A DNA stretch of 64,000 nt from G965227875 sp965227875 (GTDB lineage Bacteria; Pseudomonadota; Alphaproteobacteria; Rhizobiales; JAJFHC01). The notes under the pieces were generated by a model. That model saw only the letters and a list, made by a program, of their open reading frames with translations, ran no database searches and was not told where the DNA came from. The stretch lies in NCBI GenBank assembly GCA_965227875.1, contig OZ245783.1, positions 4,836,001 through 4,900,000 of the forward strand. The letters run 5' to 3'. Positions 1-8,808 of this stretch are shown one piece after another. Each line of letters begins with the position of its first letter. Position 1 is the first letter of the stretch. The position numbers and the translations under genes were made by a program.

Positions 1-956
1 CGGTGGACAACGCGGTCACCGTCGCCATGGCGCTCGGCTGCTCGACCAACGCCGTGATCCATCTCATCGCCATGGCACGGCGCGCCGGGATCATGCTGTC
101 CCTGGAAGACCTCGACGCAGCGTCGCGGGACGTTCCCGTGCTCGCCAACATCCGTCCGAGCGGGTCGGACTACCTCATGGAGGATTTCTATTTTGCAGGC
201 GGCCTGCGCGCATTGATGGCCGGCCTGGCGGGCAAGCTCCACCTGACGGCCGTGACGGTCACGGGCAAGACACTGGGCGAGGCGCTGGAAGGCGCGGAGG
301 TCCACAATCCCGACGTCATCCGTCCGCTCGACAACCCGGTCTACCATGAGGGGTCGCTCGCCCTGTTGCGCGGCAACCTCGCGCCCGATGGATGCGTGAT
401 CAAGCCGTCCGCCTGCGATCCGAAATTCCTGCTCCACGAAGGCCCCGCCCTGGTCTTCGATTCATACCCTGACATGAAGGCCGCGGTGGACGACGAGAAC
501 CTCGACGTCACCGCCGACCATGTGCTCGTGCTGCGCAATGCAGGCCCCCAGGGCGGCCCCGGCATGCCGGAATGGGGCATGCTGCCGATCCCCAGGAAGC
601 TGATCAAACAGGGCATACGCGACATGGTCCGTCTGTCCGACGCCCGGATGAGCGGCACGAGCTATGGCGCGTGCATTCTCCACGTCGCGCCGGAGTCCCA
701 TGTCGGCGGACCGCTGGCGCTCTTGCGCACCGGCGACACCATCCGTCTGGACGTGGAGAACCGCCGCATCGACATGCTGGTCGACGACGATGAGCTGGAA
801 CGCCGGCGCGCCGCATGGACGCCGCCCGCCCCCAGGTTCGAACGCGGTTACGGCTGGATGTTCGCACGCCATATCCGTCAGGCGGACCAGGGCTGCGATT
901 TCGACTTTCTTGAAACCCAGTTCGGCGCGACCGCCGGCGAACCCGACATATTCTGA
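1..956 (+). CDS. IlvD/Edd-family dehydratase, C-terminal part (5' end outside window)
   Basis: The reading frame is open at the window edge (first full codon at base 3), so only the C-terminal ~317 residues are seen. The family uses an Fe-S cluster and Mg2+ to dehydrate dihydroxy acids or sugar acids. The conserved stretch ARMSGTSYGACILHVAPES carries the family's catalytic serine. The ILHVAPE ending, rather than the GHVxPEA of branched-chain IlvD, resembles pentonate/sugar-acid dehydratases, so I favour a sugar-acid substrate (inference). PSACDPKFLLHEGPALVF is another family block. Two RraA-fold genes follow within 15 and 39 bp on the same strand. This suggests an operon in which the 2-keto-3-deoxy product is cleaved or otherwise processed. 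Branched-chain dihydroxy-acid dehydratase remains possible because the N-terminal cluster ligands are not visible. Confidence 0.9.
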   Translation, partial: VDNAVTVAMALGCSTNAVIHLIAMARRAGIMLSLEDLDAASRDVPVLANIRPSGSDYLMEDFYFAGGLRALMAGLAGKLHLTAVTVTGKTLGEALEGAEVHNPDVIRPLDNPVYHEGSLALLRGNLAPDGCVIKPSACDPKFLLHEGPALVFDSYPDMKAAVDDENLDVTADHVLVLRNAGPQGGPGMPEWGMLPIPRKLIKQGIRDMVRLSDARMSGTSYGACILHVAPESHVGGPLALLRTGDTIRLDVENRRIDMLVDDDELERRRAAWTPPAPRFERGYGWMFARHIRQADQGCDFDFLETQFGATAGEPDIF

Positions 957-970
957 CAGGCAGGACCAGC

Positions 971-1696
971 ATGACCGAAAAGACACTCTCCGATGAAACC
1001 CGGTCCAGGCTCGCGAAGGTCTCGACCGCAACACTGTGCACCGCGCTCTTCAAGCAGGGTCTGCGCAACCAGTTCATCCAGGACGTGCATCCGCTGTCCC
1101 GGAAGGGCACGAACATGGTCGGGCAGGCCTATACCATGAGGTACATTCCCGCCCGCGAGGACCTGAACACCATCTCCGTGTTCCAGGACCCCCGGCACCC
1201 GCAGCGTGTCGGCGTCGAGGAATGCCCGCCCGGCCATGTGATGGTCATCGACAGCCGCAAGGATCCCCGGGCTGCCTCCGCGGGCTCCATCCTGGTGGCG
1301 CGGCTCATGAAGCGCGGCGTGGCCGGCGTGGTGACGGACGGCGGCTTCAGGGATAGCCCGGAAATCGCCGAACTCGATATCCCCTGCTATCACAACCGCC
1401 CTTCCGCACCGACCAACCTCACCCGCCACCAGGCCATCGAACTCAACGGACCCATTGGCTGTGGCGACGTCGCGGTCTTTCCCGGCGATGTCATTGTCGG
1501 CGACGGCGAAGGCGTCGTGGTCATACCGCTTCACATGGCCGACGCCATCGCCGAGGAAGCCACGAACATGACGGCCTTCGAAGACTACGTGACCGAGCGG
1601 GTACACGACGGGGCCGCCGTGATCGGTCTGTATCCGGCGACGACGGAAGAAGCCCAGGACGCCTTCGAGGCATGGAAACGGGACAACAACCGATAG
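971..1696 (+). CDS. RraA-family protein (possible aldolase/demethylmenaquinone-methyltransferase-like fold), copy 1
   Basis: A 241-residue protein of the RraA / HMG-CHA aldolase family. Members either inhibit RNase E or act as divalent-metal class II pyruvate aldolases on 4-hydroxy-2-oxo acids. Visible motifs are GQAYTM near residue 50, then TDGGFRDSPE, whose Arg-Asp pair contacts metal and substrate in the aldolases, and the C-terminal GDGEGVVVIP block. The start ATG lies 14 bp after the dehydratase stop. Context with a sugar-acid-type dehydratase favours a catabolic aldolase rather than an RNase regulator (inference). A second, divergent family member follows immediately. Confidence 0.85.
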   Translation: MTEKTLSDETRSRLAKVSTATLCTALFKQGLRNQFIQDVHPLSRKGTNMVGQAYTMRYIPAREDLNTISVFQDPRHPQRVGVEECPPGHVMVIDSRKDPRAASAGSILVARLMKRGVAGVVTDGGFRDSPEIAELDIPCYHNRPSAPTNLTRHQAIELNGPIGCGDVAVFPGDVIVGDGEGVVVIPLHMADAIAEEATNMTAFEDYVTERVHDGAAVIGLYPATTEEAQDAFEAWKRDNNR

Positions 1697-1735
1697 TCGA
1701 CGCCCGCCGTCACCAAGAGGGAGAGAAACCGGAAA

Positions 1736-2437
1736 ATGACGAAGATCACCGCCGAAGACCTTGCGCCGCTCACTAAATGGGACACCCCGACCATCTGCAA
1801 CGCTCTTGAGGAGGTAATGCCGGAACGCCGGGGCCACGGGTTCACCACGAAACCGCTGGTGCCGCTGGATCCCGAACTGCCGCCCGTCTGCGGTTTCGCG
1901 CGCACCGCCACGATCCGCGCGGCCGAACCGTCCGGCGAGACCGCCGACCAGGTGGCCGCGAAAAGGGCCGCATATTACAACTACGTCTCCAGCGGCCCGC
2001 GTCCGACCGTCGTGGTCATCCAGGACATCGATCCCGAACCCGGCGTCGGCGCCTTCTGGGGCGAGGTGCAGACGCACGTCCACAAGGGACTGGGATCCGT
2101 CGGCGCGGTCACCAACGGCTCATTCCGCGACGTCGTCGACAGCGTGCGCGGCTACAACCTGCTGGGCGGCCTCGTCGGCCCGAGCCACGCCTATGTGCAC
2201 CTCGTCGATTTCGACTGCCAGGTGACCGTGCATGGCCTGACCGCCGTCACCGGCGACGTCATACATGCCGACCGGCATGGCGCCGTCATGATCCCTGCCG
2301 AGGCGGTCCACGGGCTTGCCGAGGCTGTCGAACGGATCGCGCGACGCGAAGCGGTCATCCTCGATGCCGCCAAGTCGGACGGCTTCGATTTCGACAAGCT
2401 CGATGCCGCCATGAGGGGCGCACGCGAGATACACTGA
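1736..2437 (+). CDS. RraA-family protein, copy 2
   Basis: A 233-residue second RraA-fold protein, clearly divergent from the upstream copy rather than a recent duplicate. It has GFARTATIR in the N-terminal half, VTNGSFRDVV where copy 1 has VTDGGFRDSP, and a GDVIHADRHGAVMIP C-terminal block. The Arg-Asp pair is retained, but the preceding acidic residue is Asn. A GAGAGAAA-type Shine-Dalgarno stretch precedes the ATG. It may form a hetero-oligomer with copy 1 or have a different substrate; the sequence does not decide. The operon ends here, since the next gene is on the minus strand 20 bp away. Confidence 0.85.
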   Translation: MTKITAEDLAPLTKWDTPTICNALEEVMPERRGHGFTTKPLVPLDPELPPVCGFARTATIRAAEPSGETADQVAAKRAAYYNYVSSGPRPTVVVIQDIDPEPGVGAFWGEVQTHVHKGLGSVGAVTNGSFRDVVDSVRGYNLLGGLVGPSHAYVHLVDFDCQVTVHGLTAVTGDVIHADRHGAVMIPAEAVHGLAEAVERIARREAVILDAAKSDGFDFDKLDAAMRGAREIH

Positions 2438-2456
2438 CGCCTGCCCGGCTCCTGCC

Positions 2457-3164
2457 CTATCGCGCCCTCTGGCCGAAGAGAACTTTCTGGACCTCCTTGT
2501 CCCGGGCGATGTCGGGACTGTGCCGGCGTTCCTCGCCGACCGCCAGCCCCTTTGCGACGGCCGGACGCGCCGTCATGCGCTCGAGCCAGGCCTTGAGGTG
2601 TGGAAACTCGTTGATATCCTGCCCCTGCCGCTCGTGCGGCTTGATCCAGCCGACACAGGCCATGTCGGCGATCGAATACTCGCCGGCGAGGAAATCCCGG
2701 CCCTCCAGGCGACGGTTCATGACGCCGTAGAGACGGTTCACCTCGTCGGTATAGCGGTCGACGGCGTAGTCGATCTTCTCCGGCGCATAAACACGGAAGT
2801 GATGGCACTGGCCGGCCATCGGCCCCAGGCCGCACATCTGCCAGAACAGCCATTCGTTCACTTCGGTGCGCTGTCTCGTTTCCGAGGGATAGAACCGGCC
2901 GGTCTTGTCGCCCAGGTACTGGAGAATGGCGCCCGACTCGAAGATCGAGATCGGCGCGCCACCGGGACCGTCCGGATCGACGATCGCCGGCATACGGTTG
3001 TTCGGCGCGATTTTCAGGAATTCGGGATCGAACTGGTCGCCCCTGGCAATATCCACATAGACGACATTGTAGGGCAAACCGCATTCCTCGAGCATGATGG
3101 TGATCTTCCAGCCATTGGGCGTCGGCCAGTAGTGAAGGTCTATGGGGTTCTGCTGGTCGGTCAT
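2457..3164 (-). CDS. Glutathione S-transferase family protein (YghU/YfcG-like)
   Basis: A 235-residue cytosolic GST. The N-terminal thioredoxin-like domain (about residues 5-85) contains WPTPNGWKITIMLEE at the glutathione-binding N-terminus, the cis-Pro segment NNRMPAIVD and FESGAILQYL, which binds the gamma-glutamyl part. The C-terminal helical domain contains FLAGEYSIADMACVGW, the N-capping box and hydrophobic staple typical of GSTs. The N-P-N-G start of the first helix is like the YfcG/YghU (Nu) class, which often shows disulfide-bond reductase activity. The frame stays open for 53 codons upstream. I chose MTDQQ because family homology begins there and the extension is low complexity. Confidence 0.88.
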   Translation of the reverse strand: MTDQQNPIDLHYWPTPNGWKITIMLEECGLPYNVVYVDIARGDQFDPEFLKIAPNNRMPAIVDPDGPGGAPISIFESGAILQYLGDKTGRFYPSETRQRTEVNEWLFWQMCGLGPMAGQCHHFRVYAPEKIDYAVDRYTDEVNRLYGVMNRRLEGRDFLAGEYSIADMACVGWIKPHERQGQDINEFPHLKAWLERMTARPAVAKGLAVGEERRHSPDIARDKEVQKVLFGQRAR

Positions 3165-3252
3165 CTCGGCCTGTCCGTGCGGGTGTGGGTCCGGGTGGAT
3201 CTTATCGGTCCCTCGACGCGGCGACCACGGGAATCTCCCCCTTTCGGGATGA

Positions 3253-3696
3253 TCACAGCCGGATGAAACCCTCGTATGCGGCCCAGAGGAAAAGATAACG
3301 ACCTGTCTTGGCCAGCGCGACAATGGACACGAAAAGCACGAACGGCGTGCGCAGCACCCCGGCGATGACGGTCAGCGGGTCACCGAGGAACGGCGTCCAG
3401 CTCAACAGCAGCGACCAGACGCCATATCGCAGGTAGATGGCGCGTACACGCTCGAGCCGGGCCTCGGTGACCGGGAACCACGGCCGGTCTCCGAAATGCG
3501 CGATGTAGCGTCCGAGCACCCAGTTGACCGCCGAACCGAGCGTGTTCCCCACCGACGCAACCGCGACCAGCGACCAGGCCGGAAGGTCGCCAAGCGCGAA
3601 CATGCCGACCAGGAGGACTTCGGACTGGAACGGAAAAAACGTGGCCGCGATGAAACTCGCGGCGAACAGGGTTCCGAAGGATGCGAGCGCCGTCAT
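3253..3696 (-). CDS. YqaA-family small DedA-like inner-membrane protein
   Basis: A 147-residue integral membrane protein of the YqaA/SNARE-associated (DedA-related) group. Hydrophobic segments lie at about residues 5-30, 40-60 and 90-145. The family signature is seen in FPFQSEVLLVG, the G-N-T-x-G-S-x-x-N-W motif (GNTLGSAVNWVLGRY) and the re-entrant-loop region SWTPFLGDPLTVIAGVLR. DedA relatives act in membrane-lipid (undecaprenyl-phosphate or phospholipid) translocation, but no specific role is established for YqaA. It sits next to but apart from the GST gene on the same strand. Confidence 0.85.
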   Translation of the reverse strand: MTALASFGTLFAASFIAATFFPFQSEVLLVGMFALGDLPAWSLVAVASVGNTLGSAVNWVLGRYIAHFGDRPWFPVTEARLERVRAIYLRYGVWSLLLSWTPFLGDPLTVIAGVLRTPFVLFVSIVALAKTGRYLFLWAAYEGFIRL

Positions 3697-3756
3697 GCAA
3701 TGATCAAGTCCGGCCGGCGCCCGGAAGTTCCGGAACCGTCTCGCCCCGCACCGGCC

Positions 3757-4470
3757 TCAGCACCCCGAGGGGTCCGGCTGGCTGCGGGCAAGCGCTGCCT
3801 TGTCCTTGACGCCGCTTTCGAGCAGGCGCCGGGCTCCGCGGTCGTCGACCGGAACGACGAACGCGGTGCGGTCGATGTCGATCTCCGAGCCATCGGGCAC
3901 GATCTCGACGTAGGTCAGGCCGCGGTCCTGAAGGGCGTGGATCGATTGCCAGAGTCCCGCGATGGCCAGTTCGCCTGCACCATCGACCGCCATTTCCTGA
4001 CCGGCCATCGCTGACCAGCGCACCACGCGCTCAGCCGAAACGATCTCGTACCAGTCCCCGTCATGGCCGATCCACAAGGCCCCCTCGCGCAGGATGACGC
4101 TCTGCCGGTCGCGAGGAACGACCGGCGACATAGTCGCCAGCAACTCGGCAGCGGCACTGACATTTTCACCGCGTACAACCTTCGTTTCCCAATTGCCGAG
4201 TGTGTCCGTGTCCCGTCCCGTTGACGCCTGCAGCGCGATGCGCGTGGATACGCAGCCTTCGTTCGACACCACGCGCAGTTCCTGTGCAGCCTCGTAGGCG
4301 TAGTAGGAGGCCACGTGCCGGCGCAGATGCAGCAGCACCACGCCGTCCGGCACGACACCCAACACCCGCTGGGTCACCCAGGTGGCCGGCGACATGGACG
4401 CAGAGGCAATGGCGGGGACGAGTATCGCCAGAGCAAGCACAAGAAACGACACGCGACAGGTGGTCATCAT
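3757..4470 (-). CDS. Exported protein of unknown function
   Basis: A protein of about 237 residues with a clear N-terminal signal peptide (hydrophobic run VSFLVLALAILVPAIASA followed by a mature start SMSP). I do not recognise a family. The mature part is mixed alpha/beta with a possible EIVPDGSEIDIDRTAFVVPV segment near the C-terminus and a last-residue cysteine. The start was set at the tandem ATGATG at 4465-4470: GGGGAG lies 4 bp upstream of the first and 7 bp upstream of the second, so initiation at 4467 is equally possible. It lies 58 bp downstream of the lytic transglycosylase on the same strand and may be co-transcribed with it. Confidence 0.65.
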   Translation of the reverse strand: MMTTCRVSFLVLALAILVPAIASASMSPATWVTQRVLGVVPDGVVLLHLRRHVASYYAYEAAQELRVVSNEGCVSTRIALQASTGRDTDTLGNWETKVVRGENVSAAAELLATMSPVVPRDRQSVILREGALWIGHDGDWYEIVSAERVVRWSAMAGQEMAVDGAGELAIAGLWQSIHALQDRGLTYVEIVPDGSEIDIDRTAFVVPVDDRGARRLLESGVKDKAALARSQPDPSGC

Positions 4471-4528
4471 CAGTCTCCCCGAGAATGTAGACCGTAAAGC
4501 GGTTTGCCGGGTACGGTACAGGCAACCA

Positions 4529-5722
4529 CTACTCCCGCTCGAGCGCTGCAAGCAGGCCCTCGTCAGGATGTCCATCCGCCACCAGGCCTCGCGACAACTG
4601 GTAATCCCGGATCACGTCGCGCATGTCGGCCGTGATCCGACCGATACGATTTGGCACCTTGTAGCCCATCTTTGCCAGCAGAGCCTGTATCCTCTGGCGT
4701 TGAGGCTTGAGCAACGGCCGTGTCCTGGGCCAGTCGAGACTGACCGGCTGGCGCTTGCCGAGATGGCGCGCAAGCTGCGTGACCGAAAGGACGTAGGAGT
4801 CGGACCAGTTGTAGTCCCGGATCGCCCAGTAGTTGCCGGTCACCAGAAAGGCCGGCCCTTCCGAACCGGCCGGGAAAAAGAGCGTCGCGCTGCCCTTGGC
4901 CGGCAGGCGGCCACCGTCTCGCCGGCGGACACCCGCCGAGCGCCACGCGCGCCACTGGCGCGTCTCCGCCGTCCGTGGAAGCTTCGCGGGAAGCGACACC
5001 GCATATCCCCAGGGCTGGTGCGGCGCCCAGCCATGTTTCACCAGATAGTTTGCCGTCGACGCCAGGGCGTCGGCCGTTGATCGCCACAGGTCGCGCCGCC
5101 CGTCCCCGTCGAAGTCGACGGCATGCGCACGGTAACTCGACGGGATGAACTGCGTCTGTCCCAGCCCGCCGGCCCAGGAGCCGACCATGCGGTCCCGGCC
5201 AATCTTTTCGGTCTGCATGATGTAGAGCGCATCGAGAAACTGCTTGCGGAAGAAGTCGCCGCGATAGCCGGACCAGCCCAACGTCGCAAGGGACCGCATG
5301 ACGTCGCTCTTTCCCGTATAGCCGCCATAACTGGTCTCGAGTCCCCAGATGGCGGCCACCACGAAACGGTCCACGCCGTAGCGCTCCTCGACCTGTTCGA
5401 GCAGCCAAGCGTGCTTGCGCACTTTCCGCCGGCCGGCGTGAATGGCGCCCTTTGTCACCCGCTTGGAGATGTAACGCCCGACGGGCTGAAGGAACTCCGG
5501 CTGCTTCTTCGACAGCGAGATGACCTTCCGGTTCGGCGTAAGACCGCGCGTCCCCTCCCTGATGACCGCCCTTGATATCCCGGCCGCCGTGGCATCCAGC
5601 CTGAGCTTGTCCACGAAGTGCGAGAAATCCTCCGCCCTGCTTTCGTTTGCGAAAGTGACCGACACGCCCAGCAAGAGCGGAAGCAAGGCACGGTTCAATT
5701 TGTGCGACATTCGCAGGCGCAT
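4529..5722 (-). CDS. MltB-type lytic murein transglycosylase with peptidoglycan-binding domain
   Basis: A 397-residue periplasmic enzyme that cleaves the MurNAc-GlcNAc bond with formation of 1,6-anhydro-MurNAc. A signal peptide covers about residues 1-30. The SLT_2 catalytic domain follows (about 32-320) with the catalytic Glu129 in GLETSYGG and the supporting GSWAGGLGQTQFIPSSY and GNYWAIRDYNWSDSYV motifs. A C-terminal PG_binding_1 domain (about 335-395) has the LLAKMGYKVPNRIGRITADM repeat. Length and order match the MltB family. The GGAAC ahead of ATG 5722 supports that start; a second in-frame ATG is at 5710. The stop is 58 bp upstream of an unknown exported protein. Confidence 0.93.
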   Translation of the reverse strand: MRLRMSHKLNRALLPLLLGVSVTFANESRAEDFSHFVDKLRLDATAAGISRAVIREGTRGLTPNRKVISLSKKQPEFLQPVGRYISKRVTKGAIHAGRRKVRKHAWLLEQVEERYGVDRFVVAAIWGLETSYGGYTGKSDVMRSLATLGWSGYRGDFFRKQFLDALYIMQTEKIGRDRMVGSWAGGLGQTQFIPSSYRAHAVDFDGDGRRDLWRSTADALASTANYLVKHGWAPHQPWGYAVSLPAKLPRTAETRQWRAWRSAGVRRRDGGRLPAKGSATLFFPAGSEGPAFLVTGNYWAIRDYNWSDSYVLSVTQLARHLGKRQPVSLDWPRTRPLLKPQRQRIQALLAKMGYKVPNRIGRITADMRDVIRDYQLSRGLVADGHPDEGLLAALERE

Positions 5723-5771
5723 ATCGCGCGGTTCCTTTTGCAGACCTGACCGGCCCTAGCCGAAGCAGAAA

Positions 5772-6911
5772 TTACTCGGAAGACGATCCAGTTTTTGTCT
5801 CCTTGTCCGCGTCTGACTGGTTCCCACGTGCATTGTTCTGACGTCTGATTTGGACAAAACTTTGAGCGACGGCAATGGCACCTCCGAGAAGGCTCAACAG
5901 CGTGGCTAGGACTACAGGATAAGGGTCAGCCTGGATCCGCTGCATCCAGTTGCTCGTGGCGATCGCATAACCATAGGCTCGCTTCCTCTCAAGTCTACTG
6001 TGCACCGGTGAGGTTGTAAGCACCACCCGCAACCCGGTCAGATTGCCTTCGGGGATGGAGACAAAAGCCCTGCTCAACAGCGGAGCTTCGGACTTCCGAC
6101 TGGGGACCACCTCCACTTCTTCCCCCAATAGAAGCAAACCGCTGTTAACCACCAATGGAGCGTCAAGGAACGCGAAGCGCTCCTTGATCTCGAATGTACC
6201 ATCCCTCAGCATCAGTCTGGTGCCCTGCGTCGCGGTCTGGCCGAGGCGGATTTTTCCGGCGATCCTGAGCACACCCAGATCGTTCAGGACACGGGCAGGA
6301 AATCTCAGCAAAGTCCCGTTTGAGATTGAAACACCTTCCACAGCAAACGGTTCTGCACTGGCAAGTTTCTCGACCTTCACTTCGATCACGTGGTTCGGCG
6401 CGCCGTCCGACGCGCTGCGAGTGCCGCTGACGCGGTCCTGCTCCAGGCGAATGACGATCGTCGTTCCGATCGGCCAGCTCACTTCGAGTTGGTCAATCTT
6501 TACGAGTTCGTACCCCTCGGCAGTGCAGAAAGCCTGCGGATCGCTGTGTCGAACCACACCGTCAGATGGCGCAATCGGTACGAGTTGCGAAGGCAGCGCT
6601 TGCCGACAGATGCTGACATCCTCAAGTTCCCAGATCTCCGCCGTCTCATTACCGGTGGTTATCGTCAGGATGTCCGTACGTGCATCGACCAGAAACGATT
6701 GCCGTCTCGGCCAGACGTAATAGACGATCATGGCGATGAGCACGCAAAGCAGGGTCAGCCTGATGGCTGCCTTGATCCGGTCGACCCTTGCCTCCGGTTC
6801 GCTACCGACAGAAGCGAACAGTCTCCTGGTTACGCCGATCAATGCACCGAAGGGCGCGGTCCCACGTACCGCTCCGGCTTTTGACGCGCCCCTGTTTTCG
6901 GTATTGGCCAT
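5772..6911 (-). CDS. Membrane-anchored protein of unknown function, two transmembrane segments
   Basis: A 379-residue protein. The N-terminal ~45 residues are basic and probably cytoplasmic. A TM helix at about 49-67 (LTLLCVLIAMIVYYVW) is followed by a large beta-rich periplasmic region (about 70-325). A second TM at about 330-352 (PYPVVLATLLSLLGGAIAVA) leads to a short polar tail. I recognise no family. The gene lies 6 bp after the unknown exported protein gene at 6918 and is probably translated with it. Codon choice is less GC-rich than in the flanking housekeeping genes, which may point to acquisition. Confidence 0.65.
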   Translation of the reverse strand: MANTENRGASKAGAVRGTAPFGALIGVTRRLFASVGSEPEARVDRIKAAIRLTLLCVLIAMIVYYVWPRRQSFLVDARTDILTITTGNETAEIWELEDVSICRQALPSQLVPIAPSDGVVRHSDPQAFCTAEGYELVKIDQLEVSWPIGTTIVIRLEQDRVSGTRSASDGAPNHVIEVKVEKLASAEPFAVEGVSISNGTLLRFPARVLNDLGVLRIAGKIRLGQTATQGTRLMLRDGTFEIKERFAFLDAPLVVNSGLLLLGEEVEVVPSRKSEAPLLSRAFVSIPEGNLTGLRVVLTTSPVHSRLERKRAYGYAIATSNWMQRIQADPYPVVLATLLSLLGGAIAVAQSFVQIRRQNNARGNQSDADKETKTGSSSE

Positions 6912-6917
6912 GGTTGC

Positions 6918-7673
6918 TCAGCGCCGGGTCGCTTCCGGGATGTTTACCTTCGCCGTTCGTGGCCGCGCTGCACGGCCCGAGCGATACCGCACGATCGTCA
7001 TGTCGGCATCACCATGCACGGAACCCGGCAACAGGAGTTTGCAGGTGAAATTGAAACTCGTTCCACCAGCCGGGATCTTGCTGCAGTTCAGAGGATAGAG
7101 GCCGCCGCCAATAGCGACCTGGCCGACAATCCGGTCGGACCGGCCGGCGTTCAGATTGAACACGATCGTCCGCGATCCGTCGGTGTTGAGGCGCGGTTGG
7201 CTCGACATGTTCCAGTGAGCAGGGAGAAACTCTCCCGGCGTCCTGTCGCACCCCCCTTTATGAATGATCACGCCACTCGTATTCAGATCGATGACTCCGG
7301 TTCTCTCCGGAAAATTGCTGGGATATTGCAACCGCGCCGGTCCGCCGGACCAATCCGCCGGTACGTCGTACTGGAAAAGCGAAGAGTAGAGACCGTCGCG
7401 CGATGTTGTCCGGGCACAGATTTTATGGTTCGCCCACCCCCCGGGTATGAACGCCGACAGAACCGGCTTGTTCTGTTCCACCGAAGCGATTGCATGCACG
7501 CCGACAAGCCAGGCGCCGGAGATCAGCGCCTCCTCGTCCAGTTTTTCCGCCTTCCAGACCGCTTTGAGCTCCTTCAGCGGTTCAGACGAAGCCTGCTGCG
7601 CACCCGCCGGACATGCAAAAAGCAGCAAAGCCCACAACAATGGCAAGACATGGCGCAAAGCGACCTTTGACAT
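6918..7673 (-). CDS. Exported protein of unknown function
   Basis: A 251-residue protein with a signal peptide (about residues 1-25, cleaving after the PAGAQ region). AGGGGAA lies 4 bp before the ATG and supports the start. The mature part has several cysteines (in HKICARTT, HKGGCDRT, PLNCSK and NFTCKLL) that could form two periplasmic disulfides. It also has a beta-rich C-terminal half with GQVAIGGGLYPLNC. No known family is recognised. It is first of a two-gene minus-strand unit with the membrane-anchored protein at 5772-6911. It faces the protease-like gene at 7732, leaving a 58-bp divergent promoter region. Confidence 0.65.
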   Translation of the reverse strand: MSKVALRHVLPLLWALLLFACPAGAQQASSEPLKELKAVWKAEKLDEEALISGAWLVGVHAIASVEQNKPVLSAFIPGGWANHKICARTTSRDGLYSSLFQYDVPADWSGGPARLQYPSNFPERTGVIDLNTSGVIIHKGGCDRTPGEFLPAHWNMSSQPRLNTDGSRTIVFNLNAGRSDRIVGQVAIGGGLYPLNCSKIPAGGTSFNFTCKLLLPGSVHGDADMTIVRYRSGRAARPRTAKVNIPEATRR

Positions 7674-7731
7674 CTATTCCCCTGCTTTCTAACGTCCACA
7701 TCGGAATGGTCGAATAATAAGCGTTACCGCA

Positions 7732-8805
7732 ATGCAGTCATTGGCAAAACGTATTTTTGTGTTGATTGGGGTTTTGTTTGCGGCTGTCGGTATTAACGAT
7801 GCAAGGGCCGCGCAAATTGCGCTCGTCGATCAGGACTTCGGGCACGCACTGCTTTTCAACCACAACGGAAACTGCTTTGCGCTTATGCCGTCTCATGTTG
7901 CTCGCGGCCAGCGCGTCACACTCGAGATGCCGGTACAGCGGCTTCTCGGTTCGGGGACGATCTTCCTGAGGCATGACGCAAACGATCTGGCCATCGCGGA
8001 AGTCTCCGGCGACATCGTTCGCAGCTGCACCGACCCGTGGAACGCAATTGGCAGGAACCTGACACCCCTCCTCGAGAAAGCCCCGCGCGGCGAGATCGTG
8101 CGGGTTGGCCCGGAAGGTTATCTGGACCGGACGGAAGCGGTCATAATCGAGTTCGATCCCGACACGGTTTTCGTGTCCACAACGGATGAATGGGCGCCGG
8201 GCGCAATCCAGCAGGGCACGAGCGGAGCAGCGCTCGAAATCGGTGGCGTGCTGGTCGGGATTGCCCAGAAAAGCCCTGATCAGCGCCGCGCCCGCTTCTT
8301 CCGCGTCGACCGTATCGCCGAACTTGCCGCGCCGTACATGGCGGCGCACAACCCGGCGGCGTCGGCAATTCCCGGCACGCGACAGGACGGCACCAAAGGA
8401 TTTCGCATCACCGCGTGGGATGGAACCGGTTCTGGAGCGGACAACGCAGCCGCTCTGGAGCGCGGACTTCTCGGAGAGGCCTACGTCGCGGCCTTCTCCG
8501 GCAAGCCGCTGTCGATCGAGATCACACTCCACGGACAGAAACCCGTGCCCGTGCGTGAGCTCCGCATCACATCGGGCCCGAAGATGCCACAGACACAATC
8601 ACCGCCGCGGACAATAGCGCTTGAAGCCGATGTTGGCGCGCCTGGTGCGCCCTACTGGCGAAAACTCGGCGTCCGCGACATGCCTCCGTCCGGAGTCCTG
8701 AGTTTCTCCACCGGTGGGGCGTTCGCAAGACGTCTCCGTCTCTCCATCCTCTCCGTATGGGTGAAGGGCCGCTCGGTCAGGATCGACGGTCTCGCCGTCG
8801 AGTGA
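7732..8805 (+). CDS. Exported protein with apparent trypsin-like serine protease fold
   Basis: A 357-residue protein with a signal peptide (about 1-27). The first ~190 residues look like a minimal chymotrypsin/trypsin-fold domain. His55 is in CFALMPSHVARG, Asp85 in DANDLAIAEV, and Ser164 in IQQGTSGAALEIGGVLVGIAQ, where GTSGA forms the usual oxyanion turn followed by a beta hairpin. Triad spacing and order (H-D-S) fit the family; this assignment is by eye. The C-terminal ~150 residues are beta-rich and may be a binding module (residues ~210-357). No strong Shine-Dalgarno is visible before the ATG. The gene sits between unrelated exported-protein genes of unknown function, suggesting a periplasmic proteolytic or protein-quality role (inference). 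Confidence 0.65.
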   Translation: MQSLAKRIFVLIGVLFAAVGINDARAAQIALVDQDFGHALLFNHNGNCFALMPSHVARGQRVTLEMPVQRLLGSGTIFLRHDANDLAIAEVSGDIVRSCTDPWNAIGRNLTPLLEKAPRGEIVRVGPEGYLDRTEAVIIEFDPDTVFVSTTDEWAPGAIQQGTSGAALEIGGVLVGIAQKSPDQRRARFFRVDRIAELAAPYMAAHNPAASAIPGTRQDGTKGFRITAWDGTGSGADNAAALERGLLGEAYVAAFSGKPLSIEITLHGQKPVPVRELRITSGPKMPQTQSPPRTIALEADVGAPGAPYWRKLGVRDMPPSGVLSFSTGGAFARRLRLSILSVWVKGRSVRIDGLAVE

Positions 8806-8808
8806 GCG

